A program made the translations under genes and the position numbers. From a bacterium (GTDB lineage Bacteria; Patescibacteriota; Minisyncoccia; Phycocordibacterales; PALSA-1337): a DNA stretch of 9,528 bases. This document shows, piece after piece, positions 1 to 6,326 of this stretch (position 1 is the first letter of the stretch; the number at the start of each line of letters is the position of its first letter). The stretch covers positions 1-9,528 of the forward strand of contig JAUSHF010000010.1 in NCBI GenBank assembly GCA_030648705.1, read 5' to 3'. A model generated the notes under the pieces. The model was given only the letters and a program-made list of their open reading frames with translations. It searched no databases and had not been told where the DNA came from.

Positions 1-577
1 CCGAATTAACTGTAATAGTACCAATTGTAACGGATAATGGTGTAGATGATGATGTGATATTTTTTCCATTAGAATATATCTCTATCGAACGAATGGTGTC
101 ACCTAAACGAAGACCAGAATTATATGCTGGTTTATCTTTGACAGTCATCGCTACTGTTACACCCTTATCAGTAATTCTGTCGGCATATTTTGCATAATCT
201 GTTACTGATGCATTCACGCCCATAAAAAAAGTTATAGAAATAAGTATCCAAGCAAATACGAAGTTAAAAAAGACACCAGCCACGAGGACTATGGCCTGAA
301 CCCATTTAGGTTTATTTACAAAACTTCTCTTACTGTCAGGCCCCTTCTCTGATACATCATCTGGATTCTCTCCGAATATCTTCACGAATCCGCCAAAAGG
401 TATAGCGTTTACAGTATACTCTGTCTCACCTTTCTTTTTACCCCATAATTTAGGAGGAAATCCTAGGCCAAATTCATCCACTCTAATACCGAGTTTCTTT
501 GCAGATATGAAATGGCCAAATTCGTGTACTAATATTAGTACAGCCAATACTATTATAAATATAATGACGGTGACCAT
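1..577 (-). CDS. rseP: RseP/site-2-type intramembrane zinc metalloprotease, N-terminal part (runs off left edge)
   Basis: The first 192 residues are present; the C-terminal part lies beyond position 1. RseP-family proteases cut membrane-spanning substrates such as anti-sigma factors or signal-peptide remnants inside the bilayer. The zinc-binding HEFGH motif is at residues 18-22, within or just after the first hydrophobic segment (about 1-17). It is followed by the family's conserved stretches around residues 35-66 (FGLGFPPKLWG, then AIPFGGFVKIFGE). A second membrane segment at about 93-119 contains the conserved GVFFNF region (Asn105). A PDZ domain begins near residue 138, with the typical NSGLRLGDTI core at 153-162. 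The second catalytic motif (LDG) would be off the window. The ATG at 577 is 4 bases downstream of the frr stop with no clear Shine-Dalgarno, so translation is probably coupled to frr. frr-rseP is a common bacterial neighbour pair. Confidence 0.93.
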   Translation of the reverse strand, partial: MVTVIIFIIVLAVLILVHEFGHFISAKKLGIRVDEFGLGFPPKLWGKKKGETEYTVNAIPFGGFVKIFGENPDDVSEKGPDSKRSFVNKPKWVQAIVLVAGVFFNFVFAWILISITFFMGVNASVTDYAKYADRITDKGVTVAMTVKDKPAYNSGLRLGDTIRSIEIYSNGKNITSSSTPLSVTIGTITVNS

Positions 578-581
578 TTAT

Positions 582-1133
582 TTAACTAATTATTTCTTTT
601 TCTTTCTTAGTAAAAGATTCCTCCAATTTTTTATTTACTTCGTCTACCATTTTTTGTAAATCATTTTTAAATCTATTTATATCGTCCTTTCCTGTTCCGC
701 CACTTTTTTCTAATACTTGTAATTCCTTCATTACATCATCACGCATTTTTCTAACTTTTATTTTTGATTCTTCTAATTTTACCTTGGCTGTTTTTACCAC
801 TTCAGTTCTTCTTTCAGTAGTCAATTCAGGAAAAATAACCCGAAGACCCTTATCATCCACAGTTACTGATACGCCAAGGTTCAGAGTGGTAATAGCTTTC
901 TCTATCGCTTTTGACTGAGATAAATCCCATGGGGTAATACGGATACATCTAGCATCTTCTAATGTGACATTTGCTAATTCATTTACACCGACAAAAGCTC
1001 CATATGACTCTACCTTTACAGCATCTAATACTGTAGGCATTGCCCTACCTGTTCTAATAGTACTAAATTCTCTCTTTAACCATTCTTCGATCTCCTTTAT
1101 TTTATTTTTAAAATTTGTGAAATTATATGCCAT
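582..1133 (-). CDS. frr: Ribosome recycling factor (RRF)
   Basis: The product has 183 residues, close to the usual 185. RRF works with EF-G to split the post-termination ribosome and release mRNA and tRNA. Family signatures run the full length: EFSTIRTGRAMPTVLDAV (residues 22-39, with RTGRA at 27-31), VESYG (41-45), RITPWD (65-70), IEKAI (77-81), FPELTTERR (101-109) and the C-terminal helix ending KEKEIIS. The three-helix bundle with an inserted beta domain is therefore intact. The start is fixed by conservation at the N terminus. A TATAAT box lies 35 bases upstream, giving a short A+T-rich leader with no Shine-Dalgarno. rseP follows after 4 bases, so the two are probably co-transcribed. Confidence 0.97.
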   Translation of the reverse strand: MAYNFTNFKNKIKEIEEWLKREFSTIRTGRAMPTVLDAVKVESYGAFVGVNELANVTLEDARCIRITPWDLSQSKAIEKAITTLNLGVSVTVDDKGLRVIFPELTTERRTEVVKTAKVKLEESKIKVRKMRDDVMKELQVLEKSGGTGKDDINRFKNDLQKMVDEVNKKLEESFTKKEKEIIS

Positions 1134-1168
1134 ATATTTGATTTTTTATTTATTATTACTTTTAACTA

Positions 1169-1197
1169 ATTATACCTTAAAAAAGGATGAAATTAAA
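1169..1197 (-). promoter_or_regulatory. Probable frr promoter
   Basis: A perfect TATAAT -10 box reads on the minus strand at 1174-1169. A -35 at 17-bp spacing is poor (TTTAAT at 1197-1192). The predicted start near 1162 gives a leader of about 28 bases before the frr ATG at 1133. The weak -35 limits confidence. Confidence 0.5.
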
Positions 1198-1235
1198 ATT
1201 AATCAGTTACTGGTATGTATGTGGATAAAAAACTC

Positions 1236-1264
1236 TTTACTTTTTTACAAAATTTTGCTAGTAT
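1236..1264 (+). promoter_or_regulatory. Plus-strand extended -10 promoter in the frr / delta-prime gap
   Basis: On the plus strand, TTTACT (1236-1241) is followed after exactly 17 bp by TAGTAT (1259-1264), preceded by TG at the extended -10 position (TGC before TAGTAT). No conserved plus-strand gene lies downstream; the first structure met is the hairpin at 1301-1321. The promoter would make a transcript starting near 1271. It is a prediction from consensus matching in A+T-rich DNA, where chance matches are frequent. Confidence 0.35.
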
Positions 1265-1270
1265 TTAGAT

Positions 1271-1335
1271 GACCCTTAAAAGTCAATTTTCTAAAGCTTG
1301 GGGGCCTCGCAAGAGGTCCCCTTTGCTATTTATTT
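1271..1335 (+). ncRNA. Candidate small RNA of about 65 nt ending in a hairpin
   Basis: Between the predicted +1 (about 1271) and a U-rich stretch (1321-1335) there is one strong G+C-rich hairpin in otherwise A+T-rich DNA. Its arms are GGGGCCTC and GAGGTCCCC (1301-1321), closed by a GCAA tetraloop of the GNRA type, with one bulged T. TTTGCTATTTATTT follows on the plus strand, so the hairpin may act as an intrinsic terminator in that direction. On the minus strand no T-run follows it. It matches no RNA family I recognise: it is not a tRNA, and neither the 4.5S core nor tmRNA ends are present. Confidence 0.28.
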
Positions 1336-1388
1336 CAGAAGTGAGATCCTTTTTGCTTTTCTAGTTTTTCCGATACTGACTTGAACAT
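1335..1388 (-). CDS. Possible leaderless 17-codon small ORF (leader peptide or gene remnant)
   Basis: The minus strand encodes MFKSVSEKLEKQKGSHF followed by TGA. What singles it out is its start. An extended -10 (TGG then TAAAAT, 1401-1396) lies exactly 7 bases before the ATG, so a transcript would begin on or next to the start codon, as predicted for the MFS gene at 4738. The -35 is weak (TTCATT). The charged, helix-prone sequence is typical of real protein starts. Downstream, the +1 frame stays open for about 20 more codons, through the G+C-rich hairpin, to a TGA. A decayed short gene with a one-base shift is therefore an alternative to a leader peptide. No homologue is recognised. Confidence 0.22.
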   Translation of the reverse strand: MFKSVSEKLEKQKGSHF

Positions 1389-1446
1389 GCAGGAAATTTT
1401 ACCATATTTAACCACAAAAATGAATACTTACTACGTGCGTGTGTAT

Positions 1447-2208
1447 TTAAATCGCTAAATAAGATAACAGCATTTTAACTGATGGTGAACGACCAAATAG
1501 ATATGAGCGAATAAATAATATTTTTTCTAAAAGATCTTTTGATTTGAGGCTTTCGGCACTCTTAATATCTTTATCTAATTTTTTATGGCACTTAACAGCC
1601 ACAAAATCGATAAATGAGATTACCTCTTCTTTTGTGATTTTCTCGTCTGCGAGATTTTTTGTAATTTTCTCTGTTATCTCCAGTCTCTTTTTAACTGAAT
1701 TATTTAAAAATTCTTCTGCGATTTCTTCGTAATTAACTGTCTTCACAGTCTTTTTCAAAATCATCTTCTTTTTTGATTTTTCATCATTTTCTCCAATTTC
1801 AGAATCCGTCTTTATATCTAATTCTGTTGTAGCTAACTCTATTTTCATCAATCGAGAATTCAGAGTAGGTAAAAAATTATTGCGTGGCGCGAGTAGAAAA
1901 AAAATAGTGTTTGGAAAGGGTTCCTCGAATACTTTTAGTAATGAGTTCTGCGCTTCTACAGTAATAGAATTAGCATATATTACAAATATCCTATGTGAAT
2001 CGGCGCTAACTGACTTTAATTCATGATAAATCTTTATCTCACGGGCTTCGTCTATTTTTAAAATATCGAATTCGCGATAGAAAAAATCAGGATTTCCGAC
2101 CGATGAAAATCCTAAATCTTTTTTAAGTAAATTCAAAAGCGCAGGATAAATACTTTCCTTTTTTCCTTCTATAAAATACGCGTGATGTAAATTATTTTTA
2201 TCAAACAT
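1447..2208 (-). CDS. holB: DNA polymerase III delta-prime-like clamp-loader subunit
   Basis: The 253-residue protein matches the AAA+ core of the delta-prime/gamma clamp-loader family, which helps load the sliding clamp at replication forks. The recognisable motifs are HHAYFIEG near the N terminus (8-15), IDEAREI (52-58), the Walker B/sensor region leading to NSLLKVFEEP (88-97), and LPTLNSRLMKIEL (113-125), which corresponds to the LPTI-SR arginine-finger region. The Walker A lysine loop (GxxGxGK) is absent (EGKKESIYP instead) and there is no zinc-finger cysteine cluster. Both fit a non-ATPase delta-prime rather than DnaX. At about 253 residues it is shorter than the E. coli protein (334). 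A lysine-rich linker at about 137-155 separates the AAA+ part from a helical C-terminal part. It lies 47 bases after mreB. The only good Shine-Dalgarno upstream (GGAG, 2240-2237) is placed for a three-codon ORF, not for this ATG. Confidence 0.8.
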   Translation of the reverse strand: MFDKNNLHHAYFIEGKKESIYPALLNLLKKDLGFSSVGNPDFFYREFDILKIDEAREIKIYHELKSVSADSHRIFVIYANSITVEAQNSLLKVFEEPFPNTIFFLLAPRNNFLPTLNSRLMKIELATTELDIKTDSEIGENDEKSKKKMILKKTVKTVNYEEIAEEFLNNSVKKRLEITEKITKNLADEKITKEEVISFIDFVAVKCHKKLDKDIKSAESLKSKDLLEKILFIRSYLFGRSPSVKMLLSYLAI

Positions 2209-2217
2209 TTTTAAATT

Positions 2218-2240
2218 TTATTTAAACATTTAAACGCTCC
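2218..2240 (-). promoter_or_regulatory. Shine-Dalgarno plus three-codon micro-ORF ahead of the delta-prime gene
   Basis: GGAG (2240-2237) is spaced 7 bases from an ATG at 2229-2227 that reads Met-Phe-Lys-stop (ending at 2218). The true gene start at 2208 is 21 bases further on in the same frame and 28 bases from GGAG, too far for direct use. Ribosomes loaded here may terminate and reinitiate at 2208. This is an inference from spacing alone. Confidence 0.3.
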
Positions 2241-2255
2241 TTTTATTTCTTCCAT

Positions 2256-3269
2256 CTATTTTTTAGAAATAATAGTTTTCTTGTATACATCTAAATGATC
2301 CAGAGCTACTCCAGTACCCTTCACCACACAGTAATATGCATCATCTGCCGTCTTCGCTTTCACACCAGTTCTTCTAAAAACTAATTCTGGCAAATTTCTA
2401 AGCAAAGAAGATCCGCCTGTCAAAGTAATACCTTGATCGATAATATCCGCAGATAATTCTGGAGGAGTATCCTGCAAAACGTCCTTAATGGCTTTAATCA
2501 TATCGCGAAGTTCTCTGCTAATAGCCTTAACGATTTCATTCGTCTTCACTTCAGTAGAACGTGGAAGGCCTGATATAAAGTCACGACCCTTAACTATCAT
2601 TGAAAGTTCTTCTTCTAGAGGTACTGCCGATCCTATCTGAATTTTTATATCCTCTGCTGTCTTATCACCTATTGCTAAATTAAAAGTTTTTTTAATATAA
2701 TCAGTGATGGCACCATCTATTTTATTACCAGCACACTTAACAGAAGTACAGGCTACTATTCCACCAAGAGATATTACAGCTACATCAGTAGTACCACCAC
2801 CGATATCCACTATCATATGTCCAAGTGCTTCATTGATCGGAATACCAGCACCAATAGCTGCTAGAATCGGCTCCTTAACCACATAAGCATTCTTTGCCCC
2901 CGCTTTAAGAGCAGCCTCTATCACCGCACGTCTCTCTGTAGAAGTAATACCAGCAGGCACTGAGAGCAAAACATCTGGTTTAAAAATATTCCATTTACCT
3001 AAAGCTTTGTCTATAAAATATCTAAGCATCGCTTCTGTCACTCTGTAATCAGCTATCACACCATCTCTCATAGGTTTATAAGCAATAATATTATCAGGAG
3101 TTCTGCCAATCATTGCCTTCGCTTCATTACCTACAGCTAGAATCTTATTCTCCTGTTCTGATACAGCTACTACCGAAGGTTCGTTTAACACAATTCCCTT
3201 TCCAGGTAAAAAGACCAGTGTATTAGTAGTTCCGAGATCTATACCGATTTTTTTCGAGAATAAGGCCAT
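2256..3269 (-). CDS. mreB: Rod-shape-determining actin homologue MreB
   Basis: The 337-residue protein is full length for MreB, the membrane-associated actin that organises lateral cell-wall synthesis in elongated cells. All ATPase motifs are present: phosphate 1 IGIDLGTTNTL (8-18), the VKEP segment with the catalytic Glu133, phosphate 2 VDIGGGTTD (154-162), and the adenosine motif ITLTGGSSLL (281-290). The conserved blocks PSVVA (31-35), KPMRDGVIADY (65-75) and RRAVIEAA (113-120) confirm the MreB subfamily rather than FtsA or DnaK. The N terminus MALFSKK fits a short membrane-binding amphipathic segment. It starts 37 bases after murA, so a murA-mreB operon is likely. A TATAAA five bases before the ATG could give an extra promoter, but it has no -35. 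No MreC, MreD or RodA gene is in the window. Confidence 0.97.
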   Translation of the reverse strand: MALFSKKIGIDLGTTNTLVFLPGKGIVLNEPSVVAVSEQENKILAVGNEAKAMIGRTPDNIIAYKPMRDGVIADYRVTEAMLRYFIDKALGKWNIFKPDVLLSVPAGITSTERRAVIEAALKAGAKNAYVVKEPILAAIGAGIPINEALGHMIVDIGGGTTDVAVISLGGIVACTSVKCAGNKIDGAITDYIKKTFNLAIGDKTAEDIKIQIGSAVPLEEELSMIVKGRDFISGLPRSTEVKTNEIVKAISRELRDMIKAIKDVLQDTPPELSADIIDQGITLTGGSSLLRNLPELVFRRTGVKAKTADDAYYCVVKGTGVALDHLDVYKKTIISKK

Positions 3270-3306
3270 ATCTTTTTATATGACTGTATTATGTGGTATT
3301 TTCTGA

Positions 3307-4683
3307 TTAAATGATACTTGACAAAGAATGGATTCGTTTAATATCTGCACCTAGTGAATTTAAGCGTTCTTCTAGCTTCTCATAGCCACGGTCTATAAAG
3401 CGAATTCCTTTGATTATAGAGTCTCCTTCTGCTAACAGCGCGCCGATGACAGTAGCGAAGCCTGCGCGTATATCATGTGCTTCTAATTCCTCACAGCTTT
3501 CACAAGAATTATTTTCACTGTCGATTTCATTATTATCTCCAACATTACATAAAGCTTTGAAAGGCGCACCACCTTTAATTAGAACTTCGCGTGGATTCAT
3601 AATAGTTATCTCGGCACCTAACTTCAATAATTCTTCAGCATATTTAAATCGTCCTTCATAAATAGTTTCGAAAATAATTCCCTCACCTGTCGTCTGAGTT
3701 AGAAATACTCCTATTGGTGCTTGTAAGTCAGTAGGAAATCCGGGATATTCATGCGTTCTAATATTAAAACTTCTGAATTTATTATTTGGAATTTTGCCGT
3801 TATTTTTAATTTGAATAAAATCTTTTCCGATTTCTAGCGCCACACCAGACTCTGTTAATAAATTTGTTAAAGATTCTAGGTGTTTTGGTTCACATTTATT
3901 TATACGTAAATTATTTGCGCAAAGAGCTCCAAGTATCAGATAGCTTCCCGCCTCTATTCTATCTGGAATAGTTTTGTATACCTTACCCTTCGAAGATAGC
4001 AGTCCTCCACCGATAATTTCCATGGTGGTAGTACCTATTCCCTTTATTTTCGCACCACAGGACACTAAATATTCAGCTAAATTAACGATCTCTGGCTCCA
4101 TAGCACAGTTTCTCAATATCGTTTTTCCCTTTGCCAATACCCCAGCCATCATAAGAGTTTCGGTTCCCCCCACGGTTTGAACATTAAAGAAAATTTCAGC
4201 ACCTTTTAATTTACCGCCACTAGCCGTAATAATATATTTATCATTTTTTAATTCTATTTTCGCGCCCATCTTCTCGTATCCATTCAAAAGCAAATCAATA
4301 GGTCTCTCGCCTATTACACATCCACCAGGTGCAGGGAAAATCACTTTGCCGTATCGAGCAAGCATTGGACCCGTCACCACGGCAGAAGCTCTCATACTCT
4401 TCGCAGTATCTCCATCTAATTCATAATTTTTTACATTCTTTGTCGATATTTTTATATTACCATTTTTAACTTTTTTTATTTCTGCACCAGAAAGTTCTAG
4501 TAATTTACAAAGTTTTTTAATATCTTCTGTATCGGGAATATTATTTAAGACAACTTCATCTTTAAAAAGAAAAGTGCCAGCAATAGCTTTAAGCCCTGCA
4601 TTCTTTGCTCCATTTATTTTAATCTCACCATTTAAAACCTTTTTACCCCCAAGTCCTTTAATTAAGAATTTTTCATTTTGCAT
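3307..4683 (-). CDS. murA: UDP-N-acetylglucosamine 1-carboxyvinyltransferase (MurA)
   Basis: MurA performs the first committed step of peptidoglycan synthesis in the cytoplasm, transferring enolpyruvate from PEP to UDP-GlcNAc. Key residues are in place: Lys27 and Asn28 in INGAKNAG, Cys122 in the catalytic loop PGGCVIGERPIDL (119-131), the general-base Asp319 in YPGFPTDLQAP, and Arg406 in HDIRAG. Cys122 means the form that fosfomycin normally alkylates; resistant natural variants have Asp there. At 458 residues it is about 35-40 longer than typical MurA. Part of the excess is an acidic, cysteine-containing insertion at about 377-399 (around DNNEIDSENNSCESCEE), between the KGGAPF strand and the conserved HDIRAG motif. 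The ATG at 4683 lies 6 bases downstream of a near-consensus -10, suggesting a leaderless message. mreB follows after 37 bases. Confidence 0.96.
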   Translation of the reverse strand: MQNEKFLIKGLGGKKVLNGEIKINGAKNAGLKAIAGTFLFKDEVVLNNIPDTEDIKKLCKLLELSGAEIKKVKNGNIKISTKNVKNYELDGDTAKSMRASAVVTGPMLARYGKVIFPAPGGCVIGERPIDLLLNGYEKMGAKIELKNDKYIITASGGKLKGAEIFFNVQTVGGTETLMMAGVLAKGKTILRNCAMEPEIVNLAEYLVSCGAKIKGIGTTTMEIIGGGLLSSKGKVYKTIPDRIEAGSYLILGALCANNLRINKCEPKHLESLTNLLTESGVALEIGKDFIQIKNNGKIPNNKFRSFNIRTHEYPGFPTDLQAPIGVFLTQTTGEGIIFETIYEGRFKYAEELLKLGAEITIMNPREVLIKGGAPFKALCNVGDNNEIDSENNSCESCEELEAHDIRAGFATVIGALLAEGDSIIKGIRFIDRGYEKLEERLNSLGADIKRIHSLSSII

Positions 4684-4689
4684 TACTGA

Positions 4690-4718
4690 ATTCTAATATT
4701 TTTGCTTCATTATGACAA
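4690..4718 (-). promoter_or_regulatory. murA promoter, predicted leaderless
   Basis: On the minus strand TTGTCA (4718-4713, 5/6 match) is followed after 17 bp by TAGAAT (4695-4690, 5/6 match). Six bases then separate the -10 from the A of the murA ATG (4683), so the expected +1 is the start codon itself. No Shine-Dalgarno is present, consistent with leaderless initiation. Confidence 0.6.
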
Positions 4719-4730
4719 ATAGGATAAAAT
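4702..4730 (+). promoter_or_regulatory. MFS-transporter promoter, predicted leaderless, interleaved with the murA promoter
   Basis: On the plus strand TTGCTT (4702-4707) is followed after 17 bp by TAAAAT (4725-4730). The ATG at 4729 overlaps this -10 box. The second ATG at 4738 sits 7 bases after it, exactly where transcription should begin. The two divergent promoters share 4702-4718, so polymerase can probably occupy only one at a time. Confidence 0.5.
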
Positions 4731-5997
4731 GATACCTATGCGAGAAACACAAAAGAAGCCGTTCTATACTATGCTTGTCACGATTTTCTTCGATATGCTC
4801 GGTTACGGAATACTTATTCCAGTAATACCAATATTATTAGGTGACCCTACTTCAGCAGATTTTATTCTTCCAGCAGGCTTCACCCTTAAACAGGGATATA
4901 TAATGTTAGGAATCCTCCTTGGTGTACAGCCGTTGATGCAATTCTTCTCTGCCCCGATACTCGGTCAGCTTTCAGATAAATACGGTAGAAAGAAAATTCT
5001 TTTTATCTCAATGCTCGGAACTTGTTTATCATATATTCTATTCGCAATAGCGATTATGACTAAAGATATTAATCTACTTTTTGCTTCCAGAATATTAGAT
5101 GGTATTACGGGTGGAAATATTTCAGTAGCAAATGCTGCAGTCTCAGATATCACACCGATTAAAGACAGGACAAAGAATTATGGAATGATGGGAGCCGCCT
5201 TCGGTCTAGGATTTATCATCGGGCCATTTATAGGAGGACAGCTTTCCGATCCATCTGTAGTGAGCTGGTTTTCAGCTTCTACGCCGTTTTGGTTTGCAGT
5301 AATACTCACCCTCATAAATCTCGCCCTCGTAGTATTCATATTTCCAGAAACAAATACAAATATAAATCACAGACATGAAATGACATGGTTCCAATCCGTT
5401 GGTCATATTAAGAAAGCTTTCTTAATAAAAAATCTACGCTCTCTATTCTCAAGTACTTTCACTTATTACGCAGGTTTTTCCTTCTTCACTACATTCTTCA
5501 CAATATTCTTAATTCAAAAACTTCATTTCGATCAAGGGGACATCGGCTTCTTCTTTGCTTACGTCGGTATTTGGCTCATATTCACCCAGTTAGTAATAGT
5601 CCGCTTCTTATTAAAAGACATTCCCGAAAGATTTATACTACCTCTAGCAATGGCGGCCGCTGGAGCAGGAGTATTCGCTCTTCTATCTGTTAGCACCACG
5701 GCAATGCTTCTCGTAGTAATTCCTTTTTTCGCTATTGCGAACGGTATTACTTTAGTAAATATGACAAGCCTCGTAAGTAAATCTGCCACGAAAGATGTTC
5801 AGGGAGAAATATTCGGTATCAGCGCTAGTGTTCAAGCACTCGCTCAGTCTGTACCTCCAATATTATCTGGCTTCATAGCATATATGCTAAATCCCGATTC
5901 CCCTATTTTCGTATCAGCTACTTTTATGATAGTAGCAAGCATTATATTCATAGCTTTCTACAGAAGGCAGAAGACTGTCGAAGAAGTCTTTTCTTAG
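4729..5997 (+). CDS. TetA-like MFS drug/H+ antiporter-type transporter (start at 4729 or, more likely, 4738)
   Basis: This is a 12-helix major facilitator protein of 422 residues (419 from 4738), the usual size for the DHA1/TetA-like group. The first helix carries the family motif FDMLGYGILIPVIP (21-34). Motif A GQLSDKYGRKK is at 79-89, the motif B region SRILDGITGG at 120-129 and the antiporter motif C GAAFGLGFIIGPFIGG at 155-170. Motif C favours proton-coupled efflux over uptake. The substrate cannot be told from sequence; tetracycline, other drugs or a metabolite are all possible. The upstream ATG (4729) has AGG 5 bases ahead but lies inside the predicted -10 box. The second ATG (4738) coincides with the predicted +1 and still leaves a normal cytoplasmic N terminus. 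Transcription ends at the hairpin at 6037-6068. Confidence 0.92.
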   Translation: MIPMRETQKKPFYTMLVTIFFDMLGYGILIPVIPILLGDPTSADFILPAGFTLKQGYIMLGILLGVQPLMQFFSAPILGQLSDKYGRKKILFISMLGTCLSYILFAIAIMTKDINLLFASRILDGITGGNISVANAAVSDITPIKDRTKNYGMMGAAFGLGFIIGPFIGGQLSDPSVVSWFSASTPFWFAVILTLINLALVVFIFPETNTNINHRHEMTWFQSVGHIKKAFLIKNLRSLFSSTFTYYAGFSFFTTFFTIFLIQKLHFDQGDIGFFFAYVGIWLIFTQLVIVRFLLKDIPERFILPLAMAAAGAGVFALLSVSTTAMLLVVIPFFAIANGITLVNMTSLVSKSATKDVQGEIFGISASVQALAQSVPPILSGFIAYMLNPDSPIFVSATFMIVASIIFIAFYRRQKTVEEVFS

Positions 5998-6036
5998 AAA
6001 GTTCACAGATATTCTATAAAATTAAAAGTTATTATT

Positions 6037-6068
6037 AAAAATATGCAGAAAATATCTGCATATTTTTT
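6037..6068. terminator. Bidirectional intrinsic terminator after the MFS gene
   Basis: A perfect 13-bp stem pairs AAAAATATGCAGA (6037-6049) with TCTGCATATTTTT (6055-6067), with a 5-base loop. The arms end in an A-run on one side and a T-run on the other, so it can terminate transcripts from either side. It lies 40 bases after the transporter stop codon. Confidence 0.8.
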
Positions 6069-6074
6069 ATAATT

Positions 6075-6082
6075 ACCCATTA
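6075..6082 (+). repeat. Left 8-bp target-site duplication (ACCCATTA)
   Basis: ACCCATTA directly abuts the left inverted-repeat tip. An identical ACCCATTA (6207-6214) directly abuts the right tip, as expected for duplication of the target on insertion. Confidence 0.85.
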
Positions 6083-6206
6083 GTAAGTGTCCACACCTCC
6101 ATAAAAATAGCTTTACTGAGCCATTTTATAAGAGTAGGTTTTTGAAGATTTTATCAAAATATAGCTCAAGATAAGGGTATTGTCATTTTGAAGTGTGGAC
6201 ACTTAC
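6083..6206. mobile_element. 124-bp MITE-like element with 14-bp perfect terminal inverted repeats
   Basis: The left end GTAAGTGTCCACAC (6083-6096) is repeated in perfect inverted form at the right end (6193-6206). Similarity between the arms continues inward with gaps, for example TGAGCCAT near 6117 against the complement of ATAGCTCA near 6161. The whole element can therefore fold back as a long imperfect hairpin. It has no coding capacity and is bounded by a perfect 8-bp direct repeat, ACCCATTA. This is the anatomy of a non-autonomous miniature element mobilised in trans. The parent transposase is not in the window. An 8-bp duplication is known for IS1595, ISL3, IS6 and IS66 families, among others. 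I suspect IS1595 (ISXO2-like) because that family is common in such genomes, but the sequence alone does not decide. Confidence 0.88.
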
Positions 6207-6214
6207 ACCCATTA
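6207..6214 (+). repeat. Right 8-bp target-site duplication (ACCCATTA)
   Basis: This is identical to 6075-6082 and directly flanks the right inverted repeat. The perfect match suggests a fairly recent insertion. Confidence 0.85.
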
Positions 6215-6217
6215 CTA

Positions 6218-6246
6218 TTGACAAATATCAATAAATACTATACTTT
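6218..6246 (+). promoter_or_regulatory. Promoter for the 513-residue exported protein gene
   Basis: A perfect TTGACA -35 (6218-6223) begins 4 bases outside the element's target duplication. The -10 is either TATACT at 6239-6244 (15-bp spacing) or TACTTT at 6241-6246 (17-bp spacing). Transcription would begin near 6252, leaving a leader of about 75 bases. Confidence 0.55.
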
Positions 6247-6262
6247 ATATACAGCAGTGCCC

Positions 6263-6293
6263 CTCGTCTACTTATAAATATAAGGTAAACGAG
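6263..6293 (+). promoter_or_regulatory. Leader hairpin upstream of the 513-residue protein gene
   Basis: CTCGTCTACTTATA (6263-6276) pairs with TATAAGGTAAACGAG (6279-6293) over a 2-base gap; in practice the last pair or two would open into the loop. There is one mismatch and one bulged base. No T-run follows, so it is not an ordinary terminator. It sits in the predicted 5' leader and could affect mRNA stability or bind a regulator. Confidence 0.45.
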
Positions 6294-6326
6294 AGTTGAA
6301 AAACCTCTGAAAACCATAAGGATATT

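Noticed and set aside
964..1272. 102-codon plus-strand open frame overlapping frr and its upstream gap
   Set aside because: It is mostly antisense to the well-conserved frr gene, has low-complexity Phe/Leu-rich content, and has no promoter or ribosome-binding site.
1301..1321. Part of a tRNA or the 4.5S/tmRNA family
   Set aside because: It is a single hairpin without a cloverleaf, CCA region, SRP core or tmRNA ends.
3275..3303. Independent mreB promoter (TATAAA five bases before the ATG)
   Set aside because: There is no recognisable -35 and mreB lies 37 bases after murA; co-transcription is the simpler reading.
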